The notes below the pieces were generated by a model, which was not told where the DNA came from, did not search any database, and saw only the letters and a list, made by a program, of their open reading frames with translations. Positions 50,985 to 59,411 of a stretch of 59,443 nt of DNA are shown piece by piece. The DNA comes from Paenibacillus tyrphae (GTDB lineage Bacteria; Bacillota; Bacilli; Paenibacillales; NBRC-103111), in assembly GCF_024158745.1 (NCBI RefSeq), contig NZ_JAMZAW010000039.1, forward strand, positions 1-59,443, in the 5' to 3' direction. A program made the translations under genes and the position numbers. Numbering within the stretch: position 1 is the first letter of the stretch; every line of letters begins with the position of its first letter.

Positions 50985-51719
50985 TTAGATGCCCGTTGTT
51001 TTGGACTCCTGCTCTTCCATGGACGGACGTTTTCTTCGTTTCCAGAAGAACAGCCGATCAACGTTTTTTTTTAAGCCGTACAGCGCATAAAGAAGCAGCG
51101 GTACGAAGATGAGCTTGGACAACAGCCCCGGATACATGACAGCCAGTACAACGGCAACCACGACAACGACAGGCGTAATCCAGATAGCGGCTTTCGGGAT
51201 GCCGACTTTTTTGAAGTTCGGGTATTTGACGGTGCTGACCATCAGGTAAGACAGCAGAAGCGTCGACAAGACGAGTACGACGGTGTTCAACTCTTTATGG
51301 AACAGCGCGAGCGTACACAATACGCCGCCGGCTGCAGGAATCGGCAAGCCGATAAAATATCCCGGCGTCCCGGCAACGACATTGAAGCGGGCCAGACGAA
51401 GCGCGCCGCAGATCGGGAAGATCGCGGTCACGATCCACGCTGCCGCTGCATTCATCTCGGTGAAAGCCACCACATACATGATGAACGCCGGCGCTACACC
51501 GAACGAGATGACATCGGACAGCGAGTCTAGCTCTTTGCCGAATTCGCTCTGCGCATTGAGCGCACGGGCAACGCGTCCGTCCAATCCGTCCAGCAGCATC
51601 GCGACGATGACCATGATCGCAGCAAGCTCGGGCTTACTATTAAACACGGAAATAATTGCAATAATACCTAAGAACAAGTTCCCAATCGTAAACAAGTTCG
51701 GAAGGGATTTTGTTATCAT
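50985..51719 (-). CDS. pssA: CDP-diacylglycerol-serine O-phosphatidyltransferase-like
   Basis: A 244-residue integral membrane enzyme of the CDP-alcohol phosphatidyltransferase family. The signature is LDGLDGRVARALNAQSEFG followed by ELDSLSD, giving the DGxxAR...G...D...D set. About eight membrane segments are seen, and a basic C-terminal tail. It probably makes phosphatidylserine, the precursor of phosphatidylethanolamine; the alcohol substrate is inferred from length and resemblance to PssA. It has its own promoter within the end of disA. Confidence 0.85.
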   Translation of the reverse strand: MITKSLPNLFTIGNLFLGIIAIISVFNSKPELAAIMVIVAMLLDGLDGRVARALNAQSEFGKELDSLSDVISFGVAPAFIMYVVAFTEMNAAAAWIVTAIFPICGALRLARFNVVAGTPGYFIGLPIPAAGGVLCTLALFHKELNTVVLVLSTLLLSYLMVSTVKYPNFKKVGIPKAAIWITPVVVVVAVVLAVMYPGLLSKLIFVPLLLYALYGLKKNVDRLFFWKRRKRPSMEEQESKTTGI

Positions 51720-51782
51720 TGTTTTAGTCCACCTCTGGTTTTACTGTACCCTAATATCTTAATAATATTTGGCTACCCTCTG

Positions 51783-51811
51783 ATTGTATGCAAGTTAAAT
51801 ATGTCTGTCAA
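51783..51811 (-). promoter_or_regulatory. Sigma-A promoter of pssA
   Basis: Consensus TTGACA (51806-51811), a 17-nt spacer and TACAAT (51783-51788) on the minus strand. The -35 lies inside the last codons of disA. About 60 nt of leader precede pssA. Confidence 0.75.
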
Positions 51812-52874
51812 TGAGCACCTGATCTTGAATCCTCTTTAAGCCTTCTTTAATCGTACGTGCACGCACTTCGCCGATGCCGTCCACTTCGTCCAATTCCTCA
51901 ATCGTCGCCATCATCAGATGCGGGAGCTGACCAAACCGTTCTACCAAATTATGTATAATAACGGAGGGAAGACGCGGTATTTTGTTCAGTACCCGGTAGC
52001 CTCTTGGCGAGATCGTCTCCTCCGCGCTGCCAGGCGTATGCGGATAGCCGAGCGCCCGTGCAATGTGCGAATGATCGAGCATCTCGTCGGTCGAATGCTT
52101 CTTGAGGGTCACTTGAACTTCTTTTACCTTCTCTTCAGTCAACTCTTTGACGTAATCCTTAATCAACAAGTATGCCTCATTCTCAGTGTTGCCAACCAAT
52201 TCCTCCAACTGCATGCTGATCAACCGGCCTTCGTTACCAAGCTCGTTAATGTAACGCTTGATCTCTCCTTTAATACGTAAAACCATCTCAATACGTTGCA
52301 TCACACCGGTCACATCGTGCAAAGTGACCAGCTCCTCAAATTCGGAAGCGCCCAGATTGGTCAAATCCTGGTCCAATACGGACTTGTATTTCTCCAGCGT
52401 TTGAATCGCCTGATTCGCTTTCGTCAAAATAACGCCGATATCTTTGAGCGAATAGCGCAAGCTACCTTGATACAAGGTAATGACGTTTCGCCGCTGCGAG
52501 ATGGACACCACAAGCTTGGAGGTCTGCTTCGCGACGCGCTCCGCCGTCCGGTGCCGAATGCCCGTTTCGGTAGACGTAATCGAAGAGTCCGGAATCAGCT
52601 GCGTATTCGCATACAGAATACGCTTCAAATCCTCGCTGAGGATGATCGCGCCGTCCATTTTGGCCAGCTCATATAAATAGTTCGGGGAAAAATCGCAGTT
52701 GATCGAAAAGCCGCCGTCTACAATCTCCATCACTTCCGGGCTGTAGCCGACGACGATTAAGCCGCCCGTCTTGGCGCGCAGCACGTTCTCCAGCCCTTCC
52801 CGGAACGGCGTGCCTGGCGCAACGAGCTGCAGCAGCTGGCTCATGACGTCGCGTTTTGCTTCTTCCTTGCTCAA
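51795..52874 (-). CDS. disA: DNA integrity scanning diadenylate cyclase DisA
   Basis: A 359-residue c-di-AMP synthase. The DAC domain has DGAIIL near residue 69 and the RHR motif (TGIRHRTAERVA) near 100. A helical spine follows, then a C-terminal helix-hairpin-helix DNA-binding domain. DisA stops at branched DNA and delays sporulation. The TTG start at 52874 follows GGAGGGA. It is downstream of radA, separated by a large inverted repeat. Confidence 0.96.
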   Translation of the reverse strand: MSKEEAKRDVMSQLLQLVAPGTPFREGLENVLRAKTGGLIVVGYSPEVMEIVDGGFSINCDFSPNYLYELAKMDGAIILSEDLKRILYANTQLIPDSSITSTETGIRHRTAERVAKQTSKLVVSISQRRNVITLYQGSLRYSLKDIGVILTKANQAIQTLEKYKSVLDQDLTNLGASEFEELVTLHDVTGVMQRIEMVLRIKGEIKRYINELGNEGRLISMQLEELVGNTENEAYLLIKDYVKELTEEKVKEVQVTLKKHSTDEMLDHSHIARALGYPHTPGSAEETISPRGYRVLNKIPRLPSVIIHNLVERFGQLPHLMMATIEELDEVDGIGEVRARTIKEGLKRIQDQVLIDRHI

Positions 52875-52893
52875 TGGTGTCCCTCCTGACGAA

Positions 52894-53062
52894 TTTTTTG
52901 AAGCAAGTGGAGGTTGATTGCGCAGCAGGGAGAACTGCCTCCGGCCGCTCTTGAACTCGGAAAGTTTGAATTATAATTTAAGGTAGCTTTCCGAGTTCAA
53001 AGGCGGCACGTAAACTCTCCGGCAGTTCCCCTGCGCTCCATCAAAACCCTTGTTTCAAAAAA
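52894..53062. repeat. 169-nt imperfect inverted repeat filling the radA-disA gap
   Basis: Two arms of about 71 and 76 nt (52894-52964 and 52987-53062) are inverted copies with a 22-nt A/T-rich centre. Perfect blocks include the inner 14-bp TTGAACTCGGAAAG/CTTTCCGAGTTCAA, a GAACTGCC/GGCAGTTC block and the outer TTTTTTGAAGCAAG with one mismatch. It covers nearly the whole 192-nt gap. It could be a decayed MITE-like element or a giant mRNA hairpin. Confidence 0.8.
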
Positions 53063-53066
53063 TATA

Positions 53067-54437
53067 CTATACTAAAGCAGCCGATAGCGCCTCGGCTACG
53101 GTATTGACGCCGATAATTTGAATGCCTGCCGGGGGCGTCCAGCCTTTCAGGCTTTTTTGCGGGAGAATGACGCGGCGGAAGCCGAGCTTCTCCGCTTCCC
53201 TCACCCGCTGGTCGACGCGCGAGACGCCGCGCACCTCGCCCGTCAGGCCGACTTCGCCGAAGATGACGTCGAACGGCTGCGTCGGCTGTTCGCGGAAGCT
53301 GGAGGCAATGCTGACCGCTACCGCAAGGTCGACGGCAGGCTCATCCAGCTTCACACCGCCTGCGACGTTAAGGTAAGCGTCCTGATTTTGCAAAAACATG
53401 CCCATCCGCTTCTCCAGCACCGCGATAATCAGGGATAGTCGATTATGGTCGAAGCCTGTCGCCATCCGCCGGGGGGATGGGAAGTTGGTGGACGAAACGA
53501 GCGCTTGAAGCTCTACGAGCACCGGACGCGTCCCCTCCATACTGGCGACGACGGTCGAGCCGGCAACGCCCAGTGGGCGCTCGGACAAAAACAGCTCCGA
53601 CGGGTTGTTGACCTCGACCAGGCCACTTTCCCGCATCTCGAAGATCCCGATTTCATTGGTCGAACCGAACCGGTTTTTAACGGCGCGAAGCACCCGGTAC
53701 GAATGATGCCGCTCCCCTTCGAAATACAGCACGCAATCGACCATATGTTCGAGTAATCGCGGTCCTGCAATGGCGCCCTCTTTAGTAACATGACCAACGA
53801 GGACGGTTGCGATTCCTTTCATTTTAGCAATCCGCATAAAATGTCCCGTACATTCCCGAACTTGAGAAACCGAACCCGGAGCGGAAGCTACGGCACCGTG
53901 GTATACCGTTTGGATCGAATCGATGACGATGAAATCCGGTTCGATCTCGTCGATCGCCGCTTCGATATGCTCCACATTCGTTTCACAGAGCACGAACAAC
54001 TGCGGGGAAACGGCTTGCAGCCGATCAGCCCTCAGCTTCGTCTGGCGGACGGATTCCTCTCCGGAAATATACAGCACCTTCAAGTCCAGCTGCGTCAGCA
54101 AATGCGATGTTTGCAGAAGCAGCGTCGACTTCCCGATCCCCGGGTCGCCGCCTACCAGAATCAAGGAGCCGGGTACAATGCCGCCGCCAAGCACGCGGTT
54201 CAACTCCCGATTGTCCGTCACGATCCGCTCTTCTTGACTGCTTTCTATGTTTATGATAGAAACCGCTTTTTCTTTCTTGTTCAAAAAATTTGTGTGCAGC
54301 CCTTTGCTCTTAACAACGGTCTCCACTTCTTCCACAAATGTATTCCAAGCTTCGCAGCCCGGACATTTACCGAGCCATTTCGGCGATTCGTAGCCGCATG
54401 ACTGGCAGAAGAACTTTGTTTTTGTTTTCGCCATCAT
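53067..54437 (-). CDS. radA: DNA repair protein RadA
   Basis: A 456-residue RecA-like protein (RadA/Sms). N-terminal zinc finger FCQSCGYESPKWLGKCPGC, Walker A GGDPGIGKST near residue 96, the RadA-specific KNRFGSTNEIG, and a C-terminal Lon-like domain. It processes recombination intermediates by branch migration. ATG at 54437 (or 54434). In B. subtilis it lies between clpC and disA, as here. Confidence 0.96.
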   Translation of the reverse strand: MMAKTKTKFFCQSCGYESPKWLGKCPGCEAWNTFVEEVETVVKSKGLHTNFLNKKEKAVSIINIESSQEERIVTDNRELNRVLGGGIVPGSLILVGGDPGIGKSTLLLQTSHLLTQLDLKVLYISGEESVRQTKLRADRLQAVSPQLFVLCETNVEHIEAAIDEIEPDFIVIDSIQTVYHGAVASAPGSVSQVRECTGHFMRIAKMKGIATVLVGHVTKEGAIAGPRLLEHMVDCVLYFEGERHHSYRVLRAVKNRFGSTNEIGIFEMRESGLVEVNNPSELFLSERPLGVAGSTVVASMEGTRPVLVELQALVSSTNFPSPRRMATGFDHNRLSLIIAVLEKRMGMFLQNQDAYLNVAGGVKLDEPAVDLAVAVSIASSFREQPTQPFDVIFGEVGLTGEVRGVSRVDQRVREAEKLGFRRVILPQKSLKGWTPPAGIQIIGVNTVAEALSAALV

Positions 54438-54465
54438 TTAACCCTGCTTTCTTATCCCAACTCAA

Positions 54466-54494
54466 AGTTTACCATTTTGACCCTGTCTTGAAAA
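54466..54494 (-). promoter_or_regulatory. Possible promoter for radA
   Basis: TTTTCA (54489-54494), a 17-nt spacer and TAAACT (54466-54471) with an extended TGG on the minus strand, between the clpC terminator and radA. Confidence 0.4.
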
Positions 54495-54532
54495 CCCTTG
54501 CCGCCGCTGAAAAGAAAAAAAGCTTTAATGGT

Positions 54533-54577
54533 AAAGAAAAAAAACATCCCTCCGGCCCAACTTGCAGCCGTGGGATG
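54533..54577 (-). terminator. Terminator after clpC
   Basis: CATCCC/GGGATG and an inner CGGC/GCCG (54545-54577) are followed by an eight-T run on the minus strand, closing the ctsR operon. Confidence 0.85.
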
Positions 54578-54613
54578 CTATGGAAGAAGCCTGCGCTCCT
54601 AAAATTTTTTGAC

Positions 54614-57058
54614 TTAAGCCTGCGTACCGACACCTTGGTTGCGGTGAACGATCAATTCGCCGTCCTTCTCGTCGATCGTAAGCGAGTCGCCTTTGGCGAT
54701 ATTGCCGCGCAGCAATTCTTCGGACAACCGGTCTTCGATGTGCTTCTGAATTGCTCTGCGCAGCGGTCTTGCGCCGAAGGTCGGATCGTAGCCTTCTTTG
54801 GCCAGGAACGCTTTGGCCGAATCGGTCAGGAAGAATTCGACTTCCTGCTCTTTCAACCGTTTGCGAAGCTCTTCGGCCATCAAAGTCACGATCTCGGCGA
54901 TATGCTGTTCTTCCAAGGAGTGGAACACGATAATCTCGTCGATCCGGTTCAAGAACTCCGGACGGAAGCTTTTCTTCAGCTCGCCCATTACTTTTTCTTT
55001 CATATTGTTATAGTCTTTGCCTGCATCATGTGCAGCGGTGAAGCCGAGCGTCGAGTTTTTCTTGATTGTATCGGCGCCAACGTTCGATGTCATGATGATC
55101 AGCGTATTGCGGAAGTCGACCGTACGGCCTTTGGAATCCGTCAGGCGGCCATCTTCAAGCACCTGCAGCAAAATGTTGAATACTTCAGGATGCGCTTTTT
55201 CGATTTCGTCCAGCAGGACGACGGAATACGGCTTGCGGCGTACTTTTTCGGTCAATTGACCGCCTTCTTCGTATCCGACGTAGCCCGGAGGCGCTCCGAC
55301 CAAACGAGAAGTAGAGTGTTTCTCCATATACTCGGACATGTCGATCCGAATGACGGCATTTTCGTCACCGAAGAGAGACTCGGCAAGCGCACGAGCCAGC
55401 TCGGTTTTCCCGACGCCGGTCGGACCAAGGAAGATGAACGAGCCCATCGGGCGTTTCGGGTCTTTAAGACCCGCTCTAGCCCGGCGAATTGCGCGGCTGA
55501 CAGCCTTGACCGCTTCATCCTGACCGATCACCCGGTTATGCAGGATCGATTCCATTTTCAGCAGGCGCTGAGTTTCTTCCTCAGCCAGCTTCACGACAGG
55601 AATACCGGTCCAGCTTGCTACGACCTGGGCAATATCGTCCGGCGTCACTTCGGAGTCGGTGCGCCCTTGCTTCTCTTTCCATTCGTTCTTCGTCGAATCC
55701 AGCTCTTCGCGCAGCTTCTGCTCCGTATCGCGAAGCGATGCCGCTTTCTCGAATTCCTGGCTTTGTACGGCGGCGTCTTTTTCCTTGCGGATGTCATCGA
55801 GACGGCTTTCCAGCTTTTTCAGATCCGGCGGTACCGTATACGAACGGAGCCTTACTTTGGAGCTAGCTTCGTCGATCAAGTCGATCGCTTTATCCGGAAG
55901 GAACCGGTCCGTAATATAACGGTCGGACAGCTTCACGGCTTGCTCAATGGCTTCATCCGTTATTTTCACGCGGTGATGGGCCTCGTAACGGTCACGCAGC
56001 CCGTGCAAAATCTGAATCGCTTCTTCCGGCGACGGTTGATCGACCGTGATCGGCTGGAAGCGTCTTTCCAGCGCCGCATCCTTTTCGATATATTTGCGGT
56101 ACTCGTCGAGCGTCGTAGCCCCGATGCACTGGAGCTCACCGCGAGCCAGAGCCGGCTTCAAAATATTCGAAGCGTCGATCGCGCCTTCCGCCCCGCCGGC
56201 ACCGATCAGCGTATGCAGCTCGTCAATGAACAAGATGATATTTCCGGCTTGCCGGATTTCATCCATAATTTTTTTCAGGCGGTCTTCGAATTCGCCGCGG
56301 TATTTCGTACCGGCGACGACCGAACCCATATCCAAGGTCATGACGCGCTTATCGCGCAGCGTTTCCGGAATTTCGTTGGCGACGATTTTTTGCGCAAGTC
56401 CTTCGGCAATCGCCGTTTTACCTACGCCGGGTTCCCCAATGAGGACCGGATTGTTTTTCGTCCGGCGGCTGAGCACTTGAATCACGCGCTCGATTTCTTT
56501 GCTGCGGCCGATGACCGGATCCAGGTTGCCATCCTTGGCATAAGCCGTCAGGTCGCGAGCCAGACCGTCCAAGGTCGGTGTATTCACATTCGTCGGGTTA
56601 CCATGGTTAGGCGAGACCACCTCGCTGCTGCCAAGCAGTTGAAGCACTTGCTGACGAGCCTTGTTCAGGCTCACGCCCAAATTGTTCAATACGCGTGCAG
56701 CAACGCCTTCGCCTTCACGAATCAAGCCGAGCAGAATGTGCTCCGTTCCGACGTACGTGTGTCCCAGCTTGCGGGCTTCGTCCATCGACAGCTCGATTAC
56801 TTTTTTCGCCCGCGGCGTGTACGCGATATTCGATGGCTGCTCTTGTCCCCGTCCGATCAGCGATTCGACTTCGTCTTGAATTTTTTCAAGGCCGAGTCCG
56901 AGCGCAATAAGCGCCTTCGCGGCAATGCCTTCGCCTTCACGAATCAGACCGAGCAGAATGTGCTCTGTTCCGATATTGTTGTGTCCCAAACGAACTGCTT
57001 CCTCCTGCGCCAAGGACAATACCTTTTGCGCGCGTTCCGTAAATCTGCCAAACATCAT
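54614..57058 (-). CDS. clpC: AAA+ unfoldase ClpC
   Basis: An 814-residue Hsp100. Two N-terminal Clp repeats (1-140), AAA-1 with Walker A GEPGVGKT near residue 206, a UVR-containing middle domain, and AAA-2 with Walker A GPTGVGKT near 540. The tail lacks nothing obvious. With ClpP it degrades regulators, including McsB-phosphorylated proteins. ATG at 57058 follows GGAGGTG; the ORF extends 26 codons upstream without support. Last gene of the CtsR operon. Confidence 0.97.
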   Translation of the reverse strand: MMFGRFTERAQKVLSLAQEEAVRLGHNNIGTEHILLGLIREGEGIAAKALIALGLGLEKIQDEVESLIGRGQEQPSNIAYTPRAKKVIELSMDEARKLGHTYVGTEHILLGLIREGEGVAARVLNNLGVSLNKARQQVLQLLGSSEVVSPNHGNPTNVNTPTLDGLARDLTAYAKDGNLDPVIGRSKEIERVIQVLSRRTKNNPVLIGEPGVGKTAIAEGLAQKIVANEIPETLRDKRVMTLDMGSVVAGTKYRGEFEDRLKKIMDEIRQAGNIILFIDELHTLIGAGGAEGAIDASNILKPALARGELQCIGATTLDEYRKYIEKDAALERRFQPITVDQPSPEEAIQILHGLRDRYEAHHRVKITDEAIEQAVKLSDRYITDRFLPDKAIDLIDEASSKVRLRSYTVPPDLKKLESRLDDIRKEKDAAVQSQEFEKAASLRDTEQKLREELDSTKNEWKEKQGRTDSEVTPDDIAQVVASWTGIPVVKLAEEETQRLLKMESILHNRVIGQDEAVKAVSRAIRRARAGLKDPKRPMGSFIFLGPTGVGKTELARALAESLFGDENAVIRIDMSEYMEKHSTSRLVGAPPGYVGYEEGGQLTEKVRRKPYSVVLLDEIEKAHPEVFNILLQVLEDGRLTDSKGRTVDFRNTLIIMTSNVGADTIKKNSTLGFTAAHDAGKDYNNMKEKVMGELKKSFRPEFLNRIDEIIVFHSLEEQHIAEIVTLMAEELRKRLKEQEVEFFLTDSAKAFLAKEGYDPTFGARPLRRAIQKHIEDRLSEELLRGNIAKGDSLTIDEKDGELIVHRNQGVGTQA

Positions 57059-57119
57059 GTGTAACACCTCCAAAGATTGGTATAGCGTATGCTTATTATG
57101 CGGTTTCGTATGTTGACGG

Positions 57120-58187
57120 CTAGCCCGTTTCCGCAATTTTTTCCCGGATGAGCTGTGCTCGCCTAATGTCTCTTTCTTCAGGTGTCAGCTTTTCTCCTGC
57201 CGTCTGCTGCAAAAAACCAGGCTGGGTCATAACCAAAAGCTCGTTGAGCACATGTGAAGAGACGTTTTTAATAAACCCGAGATCAATCCCGAGCCGCACG
57301 TCCGACAGCCGCTGCGCCGCTTCTTTGGAATCCATAATCGCCGCATACGACAAGACGCCGTAAGAGCGGCTGACCCGGTCCAAAATTTTAGCTCTTGTCT
57401 CGTAGATCAGCTTCTGTCTGGCCGCACGTTCGTGCTCAATAATTTGCCGTACGACGCTATAGAGGTTATCGATAATTTCCTCTTCGGATTGTCCCAGCGT
57501 AATTTGGTTCGAAATCTGGAACAGGTTGCCGAGCGCTTCACTGCCTTCTCCATACAAGCCCCGCACGGCCAACCCAACCTGGGTAATAGCCGATAATATG
57601 CGGTTGATCTGCTGCGTCAGAACGAGTGCGGGAAGATGGATCATCACCGAAGCGCGAATCCCCGTACCCACGTTCGTAGGACAGCTCGTCATATATCCGT
57701 GTTTTTCGTCAAAAGCATAATTCAAATGCGTTTCAAATATATCGTCGATCTGGTTGGCCAGATCCCAAGCTTCTTTAATCTGAAAACCAGGACACAAGCA
57801 CTGAATCCGAAGATGGTCTTCTTCATTGACCATGATGCTAACGGACTCGTTGTCACTGAGAATGACGGCTCCGTTGCGCGATTCGTTAGCCAGTGCCGGA
57901 CTAATCAAATGCTTTTCGACCAGCACCCGTCTCTCCAGTTCATTCAAATCGGAAAGCGGCAGCATCGAAAACCGGCTTATCGTGCCCAGCTCTTCATTAT
58001 GAGCGACCTGAGCTACCTGCTCCAGCACTTCCTTCGATTGCTGGTTCGTTGCCAACATAGGGAAGGGGTACGCCTGCATATTTCGCGCGATGCGTATGCG
58101 GCTGCTGATGACGATATCCGAATCCGGCCCTTCACCCTTCATCCAATCGCTAAGCGCATTCTCTGTAAAACGGCTTGCTTCCGTCAT
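57120..58187 (-). CDS. mcsB: Protein arginine kinase McsB
   Basis: A 355-residue phosphagen-kinase-fold enzyme that phosphorylates arginines and so marks proteins for ClpC-ClpP. It has VISSRIRIARNMQAYPFP, MVNEEDHLRIQ, the catalytic CPTNVGTGIRASVM and an EHERAARQ-like segment. ATG at 58187 follows AAGGAGG; a GTG two codons earlier is in that site. It needs McsA as activator. Confidence 0.96.
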   Translation of the reverse strand: MTEASRFTENALSDWMKGEGPDSDIVISSRIRIARNMQAYPFPMLATNQQSKEVLEQVAQVAHNEELGTISRFSMLPLSDLNELERRVLVEKHLISPALANESRNGAVILSDNESVSIMVNEEDHLRIQCLCPGFQIKEAWDLANQIDDIFETHLNYAFDEKHGYMTSCPTNVGTGIRASVMIHLPALVLTQQINRILSAITQVGLAVRGLYGEGSEALGNLFQISNQITLGQSEEEIIDNLYSVVRQIIEHERAARQKLIYETRAKILDRVSRSYGVLSYAAIMDSKEAAQRLSDVRLGIDLGFIKNVSSHVLNELLVMTQPGFLQQTAGEKLTPEERDIRRAQLIREKIAETG

Positions 58188-58212
58188 AAGCACTCCTCCT
58201 TACCTCAGCCGT

Positions 58213-58731
58213 CTAGCCTTCGGCAACCTTTTTCTCAAGCTCGCGGATTTGATCCCGCAGACGGGCTGCTTCTTCGAATTCCTCATTATCGATACGGATC
58301 AGCAATTCCTTTTTCAACTGATCGATTTCACGCTTATGTTTAATTAACCCGCCGGACCGCTTGGGAACCTTGCCGGTATGAATAATGCTGCCATGGACGC
58401 GTTTGAACAGCGGGTCCAGCTTCTCCCCAAAATGCTTATAGCACTCGCTGCAGCCGAAACGGCCGATTTTGCTGAACTGCGTATAGGTTAGTCCGCAATG
58501 CTCACAGCGGCTGGGCTGTACTTTGTTGGCGAGCGTGCTGTGCGCCGAAGGTTCGAAATCCAACAGTCCGCTGAGCAGGTTATGAATGGAAAACCCATTA
58601 GCCGTCCCCGGGATGAGCTCCCCTTTTTCTCTGGCGCACGATTCGCAAATGTGAAATTCCGTCTTTTCGCCATTCAATATTTTCGTAAAATGAAGCGTCG
58701 CTTGCTTCTTGCCACATTCCTGGCAAATCAT
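58213..58731 (-). CDS. mcsA: McsA, activator of McsB
   Basis: A 172-residue zinc-finger protein: CQECGKK and CESCAREK form one site, CEHCG and CSECY another, and a UVR domain lies at the C-terminus (LKKELLIRIDNEEFEEAARLRD). It activates the kinase McsB and modulates CtsR. It lies between ctsR and mcsB. Confidence 0.95.
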   Translation of the reverse strand: MICQECGKKQATLHFTKILNGEKTEFHICESCAREKGELIPGTANGFSIHNLLSGLLDFEPSAHSTLANKVQPSRCEHCGLTYTQFSKIGRFGCSECYKHFGEKLDPLFKRVHGSIIHTGKVPKRSGGLIKHKREIDQLKKELLIRIDNEEFEEAARLRDQIRELEKKVAEG

Positions 58732-58777
58732 CTGGGTCCCTCCTTTAATCTTGCCCTGGGACGGCAGGATACGAATA

Positions 58778-59239
58778 TCATTTGCTTAGCAAAGAAATCA
58801 ACATCGCCTTCAATATTCTTGCCCTGATCTCATCCCTTAGAGGCAGTTTCAGGATCAGGACCTCCCGGGTAATGGCTGCTTTCATCAATGCCGCTTCCCG
58901 CGAAGTGATGAAGCCCCCTTCTTCCAGCTGATACAGCAGTCCTTCGGATGCAAGCTGATCCATGTGCGCACCGATGGTTTGGAAAATATGGTCCATCACT
59001 GCGCCATGCGATTGCAGCTCGATTCTTTGAATTCGAATGTAACCGCCGCCGCCCCGCTTGCTTTCGACAATGTACCCTTTCTCCAATGTAAAACGGGTAC
59101 TAATGACGTAATTGATCTGCGAGGGAACGCAGTTGAATTGATCGGCCAACTCATTGCGTTGGATCTCGATCACACCGTCGGGGCTCTGCTGCAAAGTTTG
59201 CTTCAGATATTGCTCAATAATTTCTGAAACATTGCGCAT
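58778..59239 (-). CDS. ctsR: Transcriptional repressor CtsR
   Basis: A 153-residue winged-helix repressor of class III heat-shock genes. It has an N-terminal HTH (LADQFNCVPSQINYVISTRF) and the KRGGGGYIRI wing, in which the glycine-rich loop senses heat. It binds tandem heptamers upstream of its own operon. First gene of ctsR-mcsA-mcsB-clpC. Confidence 0.96.
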   Translation of the reverse strand: MRNVSEIIEQYLKQTLQQSPDGVIEIQRNELADQFNCVPSQINYVISTRFTLEKGYIVESKRGGGGYIRIQRIELQSHGAVMDHIFQTIGAHMDQLASEGLLYQLEEGGFITSREAALMKAAITREVLILKLPLRDEIRARILKAMLISLLSK

Positions 59240-59325
59240 CTATTCGACCTCCCGCGACAGAAGTAAAACCATATTTAAAGTAAAGAAAGCCTAGATGATC
59301 TGGTATAAGTCTAGTGGCAGAATCA

Positions 59326-59350
59326 TTGACTTTGACTTTCTTTGACTTTA
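59326..59350 (-). promoter_or_regulatory. CtsR operator
   Basis: On the minus strand GTCAAAGAAAGTCAAA (59331-59346) matches the CtsR direct-repeat consensus. A third GTCAA half (59326-59330) directly abuts. It lies just downstream of the -10 box, where bound repressor would block initiation. Confidence 0.92.
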
Positions 59351-59355
59351 ACTAC

Positions 59356-59383
59356 ATTATAGCAGATTTGCGTAAGATTGCAA
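59356..59383 (-). promoter_or_regulatory. Sigma-A promoter of the ctsR operon
   Basis: TTGCAA (59378-59383), a 16-nt spacer and consensus TATAAT (59356-59361) with an extended TGC on the minus strand. Confidence 0.8.
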
Positions 59384-59384
59384 C

Positions 59385-59411
59385 ACCCCAACCTATTTCT
59401 TAGTTTGGGGT
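59385..59411. repeat. Hairpin at the right edge
   Basis: ACCCCAACCTA and TAGTTTGGGGT (59385-59395 and 59401-59411) pair with one mismatch around a 5-nt loop. It lies upstream of the ctsR promoter. No T-run follows on either strand, so a terminator is uncertain. Confidence 0.4.

Noticed and set aside
54338..57064. Plus-strand 908-codon open frame opposite clpC
   Set aside because: It is the antisense shadow of clpC and the end of radA, with no ribosome site, no recognisable domain and His/Arg/Phe-rich composition typical of reverse-frame translation.
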